A DNA stretch of 64,000 bases, taken from positions 1-64,000 of the forward strand of contig NZ_PREZ01000002.1 of NCBI RefSeq assembly GCF_002926065.1, read 5' to 3'. Of the stretch, positions 7,848 through 16,091 are shown in pieces. Position 1 is the first letter of the stretch, and each line of letters starts with the position of its first letter. Origin of the DNA: Jeotgalibacillus proteolyticus (GTDB lineage Bacteria; Bacillota; Bacilli; Bacillales; Jeotgalibacillaceae). The position numbers and the translations under genes were made by a program. The notes beneath the pieces are model-generated. The model was not told where the DNA came from. It made no database searches and saw nothing but the letters and a program-made list of their open reading frames with translations.

Positions 7848-8632
7848 TGAGGTGCCCTGCTTTTTTCAATTTCCTGCAAAAAATCATCCAGTGCCCTATT
7901 AAAAGCAGAGAAGGATCGGGATGGCAGCTGGTGAGTGCCTTTATCAATAAACATCACTTTTGTATTCGGTGCCTGCTTTTCAAAAGGGATACCGTAGCGA
8001 TGCATCGGCTTTTCAAGGGAACCGTAAAGAAGCAGTACAGGCATCGTTAAGCGCTTTAGTGCAGGAGTGGAATCATATTCAAGCCCTGCTTTGCAATATT
8101 CATATACGCGTTTTGCATCTGCTTTCCTGGCGTAGTCATAAATGTCTTTTTCATCCTCTGAAAAATATTTATTCAGCTTTGCCTGAAGCTTTGCAGCTAA
8201 TGGTATCATGCGGGCTTTTGCCATCAGCATTACAGACTTAATAAAAAATTTTGGGGTAATGGTCGTTAATTTTGGATAGCCTCCGGATAAAATTAAAGCA
8301 ACTGTCCGGTCTGGATACAAAAGAGCAAACTCCTGTGCTACAAGCCCGCCGTGCGAATAGCCGCATACAGCTGCCTGATCAATCTCAAGCTGATCAAGCA
8401 GATTTTTTAAATCTTCAGCAAGAAGTCTGATTGTGACAGCTTCCGATCCCCTGGTGCTCTCACCGTGCCCCGCTAAGTCGTAACGAATGATTTTGTATTT
8501 TTTCGCGAGTGGCCCCTGATGCATAAAAATATTTTTCCCCATCACAAACGGATGGATAAAAACAATCGGCAGCCCCTCCCCTTTTACTTCATAGTAAAGT
8601 GCAAGATCTTTTCGAACTGAAGCATATGGCAT
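7844..8632 (-). CDS. Alpha/beta hydrolase
   Basis: This 262-residue alpha/beta-hydrolase-fold protein has its nucleophile elbow GYSHGG (Ser93), the oxyanion region IVFIHPFVMG near residue 25, and a C-terminal DKGTHQLP holding the catalytic histidine. The fold resembles 3-oxoadipate enol-lactonase/haloperoxidase-like esterases, but the substrate cannot be read. AAAGGAG lies upstream of the ATG. It is the first gene of a two-gene operon with the CPBP protease. Confidence 0.88.
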   Translation of the reverse strand: MPYASVRKDLALYYEVKGEGLPIVFIHPFVMGKNIFMHQGPLAKKYKIIRYDLAGHGESTRGSEAVTIRLLAEDLKNLLDQLEIDQAAVCGYSHGGLVAQEFALLYPDRTVALILSGGYPKLTTITPKFFIKSVMLMAKARMIPLAAKLQAKLNKYFSEDEKDIYDYARKADAKRVYEYCKAGLEYDSTPALKRLTMPVLLLYGSLEKPMHRYGIPFEKQAPNTKVMFIDKGTHQLPSRSFSAFNRALDDFLQEIEKSRAPQ

Positions 8633-8822
8633 CAGTGATTCACTCCTTTATTACTCCTGAACACGATTTAATTTCATATTTTTACTAAGTACCCTTTTTA
8701 TGTTTGGAGTAAAACCGGTAAAAACGAGCTGCTTAAACCACCTGCTCATGCTGAAGGAAAATTATTCAAAGATTAATTTATAACAAAGCGGGTATAAAAA
8801 GATATCCAACGGTTCATTTAGT

Positions 8823-8870
8823 ACCTGTCACTTAGCTTTCCCGAGTGCTTTTCTTTCAGGAAAGCCAGGT
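8823..8870 (+). promoter_or_regulatory. Two-tier leader hairpin before a small HTH gene
   Basis: The outer arms ACCTG (8823-8827) and CAGGT (8866-8870) and the inner arms GCTTTCC (8835-8841) and GGAAAGC (8859-8865) stack with a 7-base bulge on the 5' side. The structure ends right at the ribosome-binding site GGGAGGTGAT, so it could affect translation of the gene starting at 8884. Confidence 0.5.
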
Positions 8871-8883
8871 GGGAGGTGATTAG

Positions 8884-9075
8884 ATGAAAAGAATTTATGG
8901 CATTAAAAACTTGATGGTTTATCTGGATTCCATAAATCATCCCTTATCTGAGGAAATGATTATTACGTTAATCAGTAAAAAAACACTGCCTCACAGAAGG
9001 CCTGTTAAAGATATGTATTTATTTGATACAGATCATATTGACTGGTGGGTACAAAAAGAAAAAACGAAAGAATAA
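8884..9075 (+). CDS. Small HTH/excisionase-like DNA-binding protein
   Basis: A 63-residue basic protein. The pattern YGIKNLMVYLDS...LSEEMIITLISKK (shortened)...PHRRP...YLFDTDHIDWWV resembles the MerR/excisionase-type winged helix (HTH_17), in which a helix pair is followed by a basic turn and a final helix entering with a tryptophan pair. GGGAGGTGAT precedes the ATG at good spacing, and a terminator follows at 9085, so it is a single-gene transcript. Its target is unknown; the fold call is by pattern only. Confidence 0.65.
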   Translation: MKRIYGIKNLMVYLDSINHPLSEEMIITLISKKTLPHRRPVKDMYLFDTDHIDWWVQKEKTKE

Positions 9076-9084
9076 ACCATCCGG

Positions 9085-9108
9085 GCCCTGCTTATATGCA
9101 GGGCTTTT
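9085..9108 (+). terminator. Terminator of the small HTH gene
   Basis: Arms GCCCTGC (9085-9091) and GCAGGGC (9098-9104), then TTTT. Confidence 0.8.
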
Positions 9109-9174
9109 GGATTTGTACGCTTCTTTGTTTAATTTTTTGCCATAAGGGAAATAGTTGTTTTTAGGAGGGTACAT

Positions 9175-9882
9175 ATGAAAAAATCAGTCATCATTGGATT
9201 AGTCATTTTCGCATTAATTTTAACTGCAGCTTTTGTAAGCGGTGTAAGCAAAGAGGAAGAAGACCCGGTCGAACACAAAGAAATGGTCGCCCTCGGTGAC
9301 TCCTTAACCAGAGGCGTCGGCGACAGCGGAGAAGGATATGCAGACAATCTCCAAACTTTGTTAAGTGAGGACCAGCACCATACCGTAACTGTTTATAACT
9401 ATGGTATTCCCGGTCAGCAGTCGGATGGTCTTTTAAATCAGTTGAACACAGACTCTGAACTCATTGAGAAGATTAGCGAGGCAGAATACGTAATGATTTT
9501 CATCGGCACGAATGACTTAATCCAGAGCAACGGCGGGGATTTGGAACCGATTCAGGAGGATTTAATCGCTAAGGGTAAACAGGATTATTCGAATAATATA
9601 AAAGAGATTTTAGGCATTATCCGAAAAAATAACTCAGAGGCTCCTGTTCTTATGCTTGGTTTGTTTAATCCATATCCAGATTCAAAAGAAGTGAATGATG
9701 TGGTAACGGATTGGAATGAAACAACCTGGAATCTTATTAAAGAGGATGAAGGCGTTAAGTTAATTTCGACCAACGGACTTTTTGAGGAAAAATCAGAAGA
9801 ATATTTTGATGATGCTCTTCATCCAAATGATAAAGGCTATAACCTGATCACAGAAGAAATCGTAAAAGAATATGATTTTTAA
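9175..9882 (+). CDS. Secreted/membrane-anchored SGNH (GDSL) hydrolase
   Basis: GDSL-type esterase of 235 residues. An N-terminal hydrophobic segment (residues 4-24) anchors or exports it. Block I is ALGDSLTRGVGD (Ser43), block III is FIGTNDL, and block V is ALHPNDKGY with the catalytic Asp/His pair. It is a paralogue of the YpmR-type protein at 32423-33220, sharing the order and wording of the blocks. The substrate (lipid, acylated polymer or peptidoglycan acetyl group) is not evident. AGGAGGGTACAT leads into the ATG. It is convergent with the YitT gene across a shared terminator. Confidence 0.88.
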   Translation: MKKSVIIGLVIFALILTAAFVSGVSKEEEDPVEHKEMVALGDSLTRGVGDSGEGYADNLQTLLSEDQHHTVTVYNYGIPGQQSDGLLNQLNTDSELIEKISEAEYVMIFIGTNDLIQSNGGDLEPIQEDLIAKGKQDYSNNIKEILGIIRKNNSEAPVLMLGLFNPYPDSKEVNDVVTDWNETTWNLIKEDEGVKLISTNGLFEEKSEEYFDDALHPNDKGYNLITEEIVKEYDF

Positions 9883-9910
9883 AAGCTCAATCTACTCAGA
9901 TTGAGCTTTT
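9881..9910. terminator. Bidirectional terminator
   Basis: Perfect 13-base arms AAAAGCTCAATCT and AGATTGAGCTTTT around a four-base loop, lying between the converging stop codons. Confidence 0.9.
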
Positions 9911-10467
9911 TTCATGACCATCCAGGAGGTTGTAAGACCTACAATACAAATCACAATCCCTGAATAAAGAAAGCTTTCAAAACCGATGGTCCTATATCCT
10001 ACCAGAACAACTATTCCATCGATAATAAAAATAACCGCTCCTACATTCACTTTTATGATGCCTGACACCATTTGAGCGAGTAGATCGGTTCCTCCGGTGC
10101 TTGTCTCGTAAATGAGCATTAAACCGATTCCAAAGCCGATCAGCACACCGCCAATAACTGCGCTGACTGGCAAAGGCACAGAAATCATATGTCTCACAGG
10201 CGCCAGCAAGTCGATAAAAATTGAGGATACTAAAAGCCCGTGAAGGCTATTATAAAAGAATGCACGCTGCTTAAACCAGGCATAAAAAAATAACGGACTG
10301 CTTAAGAGGATCATCCCGAGGCCCGTTTTAATATTCCAGTAATAGTGCAGAAATAAAGCCAGCCCGATCATGCCGCCGTCCAGTAAATGAAAAGGCACTA
10401 AAAAACCATTGATTCCAAGGGCCAGACTAAAGCTTCCGACAACGATTGCCATCATTTTTTTACGCAC
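9892..10467 (-). CDS. YitT family membrane protein
   Basis: Integral membrane protein of about 191 residues with five to six transmembrane segments and the YitT/DUF161 signature: LALGINGFLVPFHLLDGG near the N-terminus and ETSTGGTDLLAQM in the middle. Unlike most YitT proteins it lacks the C-terminal soluble DUF2179 domain, so it is a short, membrane-only form. The open frame reaches 10521, but AAAGGGG is well placed only for GTG at 10467. The transported substrate, if any, is unknown. Confidence 0.85.
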   Translation of the reverse strand: MRKKMMAIVVGSFSLALGINGFLVPFHLLDGGMIGLALFLHYYWNIKTGLGMILLSSPLFFYAWFKQRAFFYNSLHGLLVSSIFIDLLAPVRHMISVPLPVSAVIGGVLIGFGIGLMLIYETSTGGTDLLAQMVSGIIKVNVGAVIFIIDGIVVLVGYRTIGFESFLYSGIVICIVGLTTSWMVMKKAQSE

Positions 10468-10651
10468 ATTAGTCCCCTTTATTTTTTTCCTACTATATGA
10501 TGAACCTCCATGCATATGCACAGATAAACAATGTCTCCTTAAAAATAGGAGGTTAAAATATAAAGTAATATTATTATTTCAAAGCATCTTGTTATATTTT
10601 TTAAAGTGGTAAACTAAATATAAAAATACTATAGTGAAACGAGTTGTTTTT

Positions 10652-11779
10652 ATGGGATCAATTCTTCTTAAAAATGCAGTCATTTATCCAATTACCTCCC
10701 CTATGATTGAATTTGGTGATGTGTTAGTAACAGATGGCATCATTTCGGAGGTAAAGGAATCAATAAACCCGCCAAAACATTGCACGATTTACGACTGTTC
10801 CGGCCAATATCTAATTCCGGGCCTGATTGATGTTCATACCCATCTTGGTCTTTATGATGAAGGGACTGGCTGGGCCGGAAATGATGCAAATGAATCAATT
10901 GAACCACTGACCCCTCATATACGGGCAATCGACGGGATTTATCCACTGGATGAAGGATTTCGAAATGCGACGGCGCATGGCATTACGACAGTGAATGTTC
11001 TTCCCGGAAGCGCTAATGTTATTGGCGGTGTAAGTGCAGTTATAAAAACACATGGAAAAACGATTCCTTCAATGGTTGTAAAAGAATCCTCAGGCCTTAA
11101 AATTGCACTTGGGGAGAATCCAAAAAGAATGCATTCAAACGGAAATAATGACTCCATTACCCGCATGGGAATTATGGGAATGCTTAGAGAAGCATTCTAC
11201 CAGGCGAAGCATCATGGTAAGACAGATGACTTTAGGCATGCGCCGATCCAAAAGGCTCTTAAGCGGGAAATCCCTGTCCGAATTCATGCTCACCGGGCAG
11301 ATGATATCGTTTCTGCCATTCGTTTTGCTGAAGAATTTAATTTGGATTTAAGAATTGAACACTGCACAGAAGGTCATTTAATCATTGATGAACTGAAGCG
11401 TTCAAACAGTAAGGTGTGTATCGGTCCAACCTTCACCCGAAAATCGAAGGTAGAGCTTAAAAATAAGTCATGGAAAACGTACCATAAGCTTGCTGATGAA
11501 GGAATTGATATTTCCATTACGACAGACCATCCCTACACGCCGATTCAATATTTAAATGTGTGTGCCGCTATCGCAGTGAGAGAAGGTTTATCCGTTGAAA
11601 AATCACTTGAAGCTATTACGATGGGCCCGGCAAGAAATCTGGGAATTGCCGATAAGGTTGGCAGTATCGAGCCTGGAAAAGAAGCGGATCTCGTGCTTTG
11701 GACACACCATCCATTTCACTTTATGGCAAAGCCTGCCTTTACCATGATTAAAGGGGAAATGGTCTTTATTGGCTCGTAA
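10652..11779 (+). CDS. Amidohydrolase family protein
   Basis: Metal-dependent hydrolase of about 375 residues related to imidazolonepropionase and similar amidohydrolases. Visible metal-site motifs are LIDVHTHLG (HxH) near residue 60, RIHAHRADD and RIEHCTEGH (histidines on later strands) and TTDHPYTP (the terminal-strand aspartate). The final MGPARNLGIADKVGSIEPGK (20 residues) is the usual C-terminal signature. The substrate is not readable. The frame could start at GTG 10634, but neither start has a strong ribosome-binding site. ATG 10652 gives the usual short beta-strand N-terminus and is preferred. Confidence 0.85.
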   Translation: MGSILLKNAVIYPITSPMIEFGDVLVTDGIISEVKESINPPKHCTIYDCSGQYLIPGLIDVHTHLGLYDEGTGWAGNDANESIEPLTPHIRAIDGIYPLDEGFRNATAHGITTVNVLPGSANVIGGVSAVIKTHGKTIPSMVVKESSGLKIALGENPKRMHSNGNNDSITRMGIMGMLREAFYQAKHHGKTDDFRHAPIQKALKREIPVRIHAHRADDIVSAIRFAEEFNLDLRIEHCTEGHLIIDELKRSNSKVCIGPTFTRKSKVELKNKSWKTYHKLADEGIDISITTDHPYTPIQYLNVCAAIAVREGLSVEKSLEAITMGPARNLGIADKVGSIEPGKEADLVLWTHHPFHFMAKPAFTMIKGEMVFIGS

Positions 11780-11900
11780 AAAAATTTACACAATTTACAC
11801 AAAAAAAGACGAAAAAGACTATTTTCAAATCCTTTATTTTTTTGTATGATTTAAGTGCAAATATGTAGAACAAACTACTATTAGTTTTAATACAATGATG

Positions 11901-12061
11901 CCATGGGACTGTTTAGAGAGTCTTTAATGGAGGGAAGGCAAATGGTGCGCCACCAGTTTTTTGACTGGTTCTAGTGGGTTCGATTCCCACCCCGAAATTT
12001 TTTATGAACGTTATGAAAAATTTCGAGGGTGAGTATCGCAGTTCCTACTAGGATACTGCCC
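11901..12061 (+). promoter_or_regulatory. Structured leader with tRNA-like domain upstream of GNAT gene
   Basis: The leader has four elements in order. Hairpin A is CCAT/ATGG plus GACT/AGTC (11901-11930). A tRNA-like block covers 11932-11993: a GGC/GCC D-arm-like stem (11937-11939 with 11949-11951) whose loop contains GG, an anticodon-like arm CCAGT/ACTGG (11953-11957 with 11964-11968, six-base loop), a five-base variable loop, and a canonical T arm GTGGG-TTCGATT-CCCAC (11974-11990). Hairpin B is a 10-bp stem (11993-12002 with 12016-12025). Hairpin C is GGG..AGTATC with GATACT..CCC (12027-12061) and then TTTT. The ribosome-binding site GGAGGGG at 12068 follows. Regulation of the downstream gene is inferred. 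Confidence 0.6.
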
Positions 12062-12065
12062 TTTT
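12027..12065 (+). terminator. Terminator-like hairpin in the leader (possible attenuator)
   Basis: GGG (12027-12029) pairs with CCC (12059-12061) and AGTATC (12032-12037) with GATACT (12052-12057). TTTTAT follows, only a few bases before the ribosome-binding site of the acetyltransferase gene. The T run is short, so termination may be partial. Confidence 0.5.
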
Positions 12066-12080
12066 ATGGAGGGGTAAACC

Positions 12081-12635
12081 ATGATCAAAAAACGGGATAT
12101 TCATGAAAGCCACGGGCTTTTTGAATTGATGGCGCATCCGGAGGTCTTCCCTTTTGTGCGTCAGAAAGCTCACTCTGCTGAAGAGCTGTTGTTTTTGACA
12201 AAACAAACGTTGGAAGCTGAGGAGCGGGGAGAATTAATCTCAAGAACGATTATCGATGAATGGGGCGCAGCGATTGGCACCATCAATCTATTTGATATTG
12301 AAAATGGCGCGGGATTTCTCGGCACATGGCTTGGAAAACCCTATCACGGCAAAGGGTACAATCAGCCTGCGAAGGAAGCCTTTTTTGAAGAGATATTTTA
12401 TGAGCTCGGAATCGACACAGTCTATATGAGAATCCGAAAAGCAAACCCACGCTCTCAGAAAGCTGCAGAAAAATTACCTTATGCAGTACTTGCCAACGAA
12501 ACAAAAAAACATATTTATGATCAGTTAAATGCTGAAGGAGATATTTATAATTTATACGAAATTACAAAAGACCTTTATACGTTCCATAAGCTTCGCACCC
12601 AGGAAACAATTCAGGAGGAAGCACTGGAAGCATAA
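12081..12635 (+). CDS. GNAT family N-acetyltransferase
   Basis: RimJ/RimL-type acetyltransferase of 184 residues. The typical start (a short strand, then a helix with HPEVFPFV) is followed by the core strands (GAAIGTINLFDIENGAGFLGT cut: IGTINLFD; FLGTWLGKPYHGKGYN), where HGKGYN stands in for the acetyl-CoA P-loop R/Q-x-x-G-x-G/A, and by MRIRKANPRSQKAAEKL, a common RimJ-like helix. The acceptor (protein N-terminus, small molecule or aminoacyl group) is unknown. GGAGGGG precedes the ATG by six bases. The gene stands alone behind an unusually structured leader and ends in a terminator. Confidence 0.85.
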   Translation: MIKKRDIHESHGLFELMAHPEVFPFVRQKAHSAEELLFLTKQTLEAEERGELISRTIIDEWGAAIGTINLFDIENGAGFLGTWLGKPYHGKGYNQPAKEAFFEEIFYELGIDTVYMRIRKANPRSQKAAEKLPYAVLANETKKHIYDQLNAEGDIYNLYEITKDLYTFHKLRTQETIQEEALEA

Positions 12636-12637
12636 AA

Positions 12638-12668
12638 AGATCATGCGGTGTAAATTACCGCATGATCT
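12638..12668. terminator. Bidirectional terminator
   Basis: Arms AGATCATGCGGT (12638-12649) and ACCGCATGATCT (12657-12668), then CTTTTTT on the plus strand and TTTTATG on the minus strand. Confidence 0.9.
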
Positions 12669-12673
12669 CTTTT

Positions 12674-13342
12674 TTACAGCCGAATGAGTGACGTTTTGAT
12701 TTCGGTTACTTCATTAAGTATTTCAAACGCTTTATTATTTAAGTTATCAAGCTCGATCGCCTGCACTAATACCTCTGCGACATCCGCACGGGTAATTTCC
12801 CCGTCGCGGTCCTGAAGACGCTGACTTGCACGTATTTTACCGGTCGGTTCATCATTTGTGAGAAGTCCCGGTCTTACAATTGTATAGGTAAGGCCGCTGT
12901 TTTTTAAATGAACATCTGCCCTGCGTTTTGCCTCATAATATACCTCCATTGATTCATCGAGATCAAGCTCGGAAGGGTTATCTGCACCTATTGCAGAAAG
13001 CATGATGAACTTTTCAACTCCATGCTCTTTTGCCAGATCAATTGATTTTATTGCTCCGTCCTCATCAATTAAAATTGTTTTCTCAGGGCCTGTATCTCCT
13101 CCGGCGCCGGCTGCGAATATGACGATGTCCACATCCAAAAAGGCATGGCTGAAATCTTCTTCAAGGTCACCGAGTACAGGCGTACCACCCATTATTTCGA
13201 TTGTTTCTTTTTGTTCTTCTTTTCTTACCATTCCTTTAGCATAGTACCTGCTATCCTGAGCGAGTATATTAATAACCTTCTGTCCGGTTGTTCCGTTCGC
13301 TCCAATGACTAAGACGGTTTTTCTTTCTCTCAATTTTTTCAT
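12674..13342 (-). CDS. NAD(P)-binding atypical short-chain dehydrogenase-like protein
   Basis: Rossmann-fold protein of about 222 residues, of the NAD(P)H-binding (YwnB/HSCARG-like) type. The nucleotide-binding motif VIGANGTTGQKV is at the N-terminus, VIFAAGAGGDTG lies near residue 75, and the YYEAKRRAD helix supplies the YxxxK motif. TIVRPGLLTNDEPTG is the usual C-terminal loop. GGAAGGG is too close to the first ATG (13351) but correctly spaced for the ATG at 13342, which is therefore chosen. The substrate is unknown. Confidence 0.85.
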   Translation of the reverse strand: MKKLRERKTVLVIGANGTTGQKVINILAQDSRYYAKGMVRKEEQKETIEIMGGTPVLGDLEEDFSHAFLDVDIVIFAAGAGGDTGPEKTILIDEDGAIKSIDLAKEHGVEKFIMLSAIGADNPSELDLDESMEVYYEAKRRADVHLKNSGLTYTIVRPGLLTNDEPTGKIRASQRLQDRDGEITRADVAEVLVQAIELDNLNNKAFEILNEVTEIKTSLIRL

Positions 13343-13423
13343 ATGTATCATCCCTTCCTTTACTTCCTTATAAAGGTTTTACCCCTTCTTTCGCTGACTG
13401 AAACGAACTCAGCTACGCGAAAA

Positions 13424-13452
13424 AAGCATCCCTCAGCGCATGAAGGATGCTT
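13424..13452 (-). terminator. Terminator of the MurG-like gene
   Basis: Arms AAGCATCC and GGATGCTT, followed on the minus strand by TTTTTTCG. Confidence 0.85.
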
Positions 13453-13459
13453 CTCATTG

Positions 13460-14527
13460 TTATTTGCCCAGTAAGGCGATTTCATTTACCATCTGATCAA
13501 TAGTGAAGGAAGGTGGAGCGTTTTCCATCTTCTCAACCATGGTCCATTGCTGATCACGGAGCTGTCTGACAGTTGTTATGAAGCTTTCCTCAGTCAGCTC
13601 AGACTCTTCAAGCTTTAGGGCAAAGCCCTGCTGAACAAATGAATTGGCGTTTAGAATTTGATCACCTCTGCTTGATTCCTTAGACAACGGAATTAAAAGC
13701 ATAGGCTTTTTTAACGCTAAAAATTCAAAAATAGAATTTGATCCGGCTCTTGAGACGACAAGATCGGTCATTTCCAAAAGATGCGGCAGTTCTTCGGTAA
13801 CAAACTCAAATTGAATATAGCCCTCTTTTTGAATCTCAGCCTTATTCCCTTTTCCGCATAAATGAATAATGGAGAAATGCTCAAGAAGCTGATCAAGTGA
13901 GTTTCGGACAACTGTATTAATCCCCTGGGCACCTAGGCTGCCTCCCATTACTAAAAGAACAGGCTTAGCTGGTTTTAATGAAGTAATTCGTTCCCCTTCA
14001 GCTCTGCTTCCTTTAAAAAGGTCCTCCCGGATAATAGAACCGGCACAAACCGACCGGTCAGATGGCATATGCTGCAGAGTTTCCTGGAAGGTTGTATAAA
14101 TTCTTGTGGCAAAAGGCATTGCAAGCTTATTAGCAAGGCCTGGCGTTACATCTGATTCATGAATAGCAACCGGCACCTTCGCCATTTTAGCAGCCAGCAG
14201 AACCGGCACAGACACAAAACCGCCTTTAGAAAAGATGACATCAGGCTTTTCTTTTTTAATTATGCGAAAGGCCTGCATGACGCCGGCTAACACTCTAAAA
14301 GGATCTGTGAAATTTTTAACCGAGAAATATCTTCTTAGCTTCCCGCTTGAAATCCCGTGATAAGGTACATAGGAAAATTGTTTTGTAATCATCTCTTTTT
14401 CAATACCATCGTGAGAACCAATATAGCTGATGCTCCAGCCATTTTCGTGAAAACGCGGAATCAGGGCTACGTTTACTGACACATGCCCGGCTGATCCTCC
14501 GCCTGTAAATAATACTCGCTTTGTCAT
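13460..14527 (-). CDS. murG: MurG-family UDP-GlcNAc glycosyltransferase
   Basis: MurG transfers GlcNAc from UDP-GlcNAc to undecaprenyl-PP-MurNAc-pentapeptide (lipid I) on the inner membrane face. The 355-residue protein has the family's N-terminal glycine-rich loop FTGGGSAGHV, the second-domain loop VMGGSLGAQGIN (residue ~175), VVSRAGSNSIFE with the nucleotide-sugar-binding region, and LIPLSKESSRGDQ. The usual loop reads GGTGGH; here it is GGGSAGH. It is not inside a division/cell-wall cluster, so it is probably a second MurG copy, like those known in some Bacillus species. GGAGTAAGACA precedes the ATG. A different acceptor is possible. Confidence 0.8.
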   Translation of the reverse strand: MTKRVLFTGGGSAGHVSVNVALIPRFHENGWSISYIGSHDGIEKEMITKQFSYVPYHGISSGKLRRYFSVKNFTDPFRVLAGVMQAFRIIKKEKPDVIFSKGGFVSVPVLLAAKMAKVPVAIHESDVTPGLANKLAMPFATRIYTTFQETLQHMPSDRSVCAGSIIREDLFKGSRAEGERITSLKPAKPVLLVMGGSLGAQGINTVVRNSLDQLLEHFSIIHLCGKGNKAEIQKEGYIQFEFVTEELPHLLEMTDLVVSRAGSNSIFEFLALKKPMLLIPLSKESSRGDQILNANSFVQQGFALKLEESELTEESFITTVRQLRDQQWTMVEKMENAPPSFTIDQMVNEIALLGK

Positions 14528-14621
14528 TGTCTTACTCCAATCATCAATTGTTTACTTGACCATTATACACATTATTTACTTTTTATACGTTAATTTTCTA
14601 GAAATTCCTGCGGTTTCATTC

Positions 14622-16091
14622 TTATGACTTATTAGACTGAATAATTTTTTTTGCTACATTTAACCCGCTAAGCGTGACCATTGGTGAACCGCCGCCGGGG
14701 TGTGTGGTGCCCCCGGCATAATATAAGCCTTTAATATCTTTGTTTGAATTTCTCGGCCTTAAAAATGCATCACTTATTTTATGAGAGGAAACTCCGTATA
14801 ATGCCCCTTTGTACGCGTGAAAGAGATGAGCGATGGAATCCGGCGTATAAACTTTTTCCTCTTCAAGCTCCTGTCTGACCGGTATTCCTTCTTTCTCAAG
14901 GCGATTATAAATCTTATTTTTATAGTCTTCAACCGTTTTTTTGTCACTAAGCTCAATAGCAGGAGCATTTACGAGGATAAATAGATTGCTTCCCTTTGAA
15001 ATGGTTCTGTCAGTTTGAGCACTGTGGCATATATAAATCGTTGGATCAGAGGGCAATTCTTTTTTTACAAACAGTTCATCAAATTCTTTTTGATAATCCC
15101 CGGAAAAAAATACATGGTGATGATGAATATTTTCTTGAAAATTTTTTAATCCCGCAAGAATTACAAAGGCAGACACAGAAGGTTCAAAAGCCTCGAGACG
15201 ATGGTCAGGATAGGACGGTCTATATTGTTTTTTGATTAATTTTTTGGTTGCCGTAATAAAATCTCCATTGACGATTACTTTATCGGCTTCTATTCTATTG
15301 CCATCCTTTAGCTCTACTGCCTTAACATGCTGCTTTTCAATTATTATCTCTGAAGCTTCAGTATCAAGCTTCAGCTCTCCCCCAAGCTTCAGAATTAGAT
15401 TAGCAAAGGCCTGTGCAAGCATCGGGTTTCCGCCTTTAATCGTAAATACACCTTCAGCCATTTCAAGATAACCGATCATGGAAAAAGTAGCAGGCGTCAC
15501 ATAAGGTGATGAGCCAATATATGTGCCATAGCGGTTAAACACCTGCTGGATTTCGCTGTTTTTAAAAAATCGCTTGTGAAAATGGTCCATTTTTTCAAAT
15601 GGCCGCACCTGTAAAAAAGCTTTTGATAAGGATGGTGATAAATAATCACCCCAGCTGCTAAACGTTCGATTAAAAAAGCCTTCTTCTGCTTTTTTATAGA
15701 GCCGCTGAACTTCTTTTAAATAGGCCCAATAATGCTTGGCTCCATGCGGGTCGAGCGTTTTTAGCTGTGAAATTACCTCATCAGGATAGATGGACTGGAT
15801 GAATTCATTGCCTGAAGGAAATTGATTTTTTGTATGACGCTCTAAACGGATTAACTCAATATAATCATCGAGGGACTCGCCTACGTTTGAAAACACTTTT
15901 CTAAAAACGTTAGGCATTGTAATCGTATTTGGTCCAAAATCAAAAGAATAGTCACCGAGCTTAACCGGCATCATTTTTCCGCCTGCGTGGGAATTTTTTT
16001 CAACGATGGTTACGTTATAGCCTGCATGCTGAAGCTGAATACCACAAGCAAGACCTCCAAGACCTGCTCCAATAATAACAATTTTTTTCAT
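14622..16091 (-). CDS. CrtN-family carotenoid desaturase/oxygenase
   Basis: FAD-dependent oxidoreductase of 489 residues in the phytoene/diapophytoene desaturase family. It starts KKIVIIGAGLGGLACGIQL (dinucleotide-binding fold) and ends with GLYYAGGTTHPGGGSPMV, the signature shared by CrtN, CrtNb/CrtP and CrtNc. In C30 carotenoid pathways, members either desaturate diapophytoene or oxidise the terminal methyl group. Position at the end of a glycosylation/acylation operon favours a late oxidation step (CrtP-like), but desaturation cannot be excluded. A longer frame to 16415 overlaps the upstream gene; the ATG at 16091 shares ATGA with that gene's stop and is the real start. Confidence 0.86.
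   Translation of the reverse strand: MKKIVIIGAGLGGLACGIQLQHAGYNVTIVEKNSHAGGKMMPVKLGDYSFDFGPNTITMPNVFRKVFSNVGESLDDYIELIRLERHTKNQFPSGNEFIQSIYPDEVISQLKTLDPHGAKHYWAYLKEVQRLYKKAEEGFFNRTFSSWGDYLSPSLSKAFLQVRPFEKMDHFHKRFFKNSEIQQVFNRYGTYIGSSPYVTPATFSMIGYLEMAEGVFTIKGGNPMLAQAFANLILKLGGELKLDTEASEIIIEKQHVKAVELKDGNRIEADKVIVNGDFITATKKLIKKQYRPSYPDHRLEAFEPSVSAFVILAGLKNFQENIHHHHVFFSGDYQKEFDELFVKKELPSDPTIYICHSAQTDRTISKGSNLFILVNAPAIELSDKKTVEDYKNKIYNRLEKEGIPVRQELEEEKVYTPDSIAHLFHAYKGALYGVSSHKISDAFLRPRNSNKDIKGLYYAGGTTHPGGGSPMVTLSGLNVAKKIIQSNKS

Noticed and set aside
11932-11993. Ordinary functional tRNA gene
   Set aside because: Only three acceptor pairs, a six-base anticodon loop and no proper 3' end, so it cannot be a standard tRNA.
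11901-12061. T-box riboswitch upstream of the GNAT gene
   Set aside because: No T-box sequence (TGGnACCGCG-like), no specifier stem I with AG bulge; the T-arm motif is tRNA itself, not a tRNA receptor.
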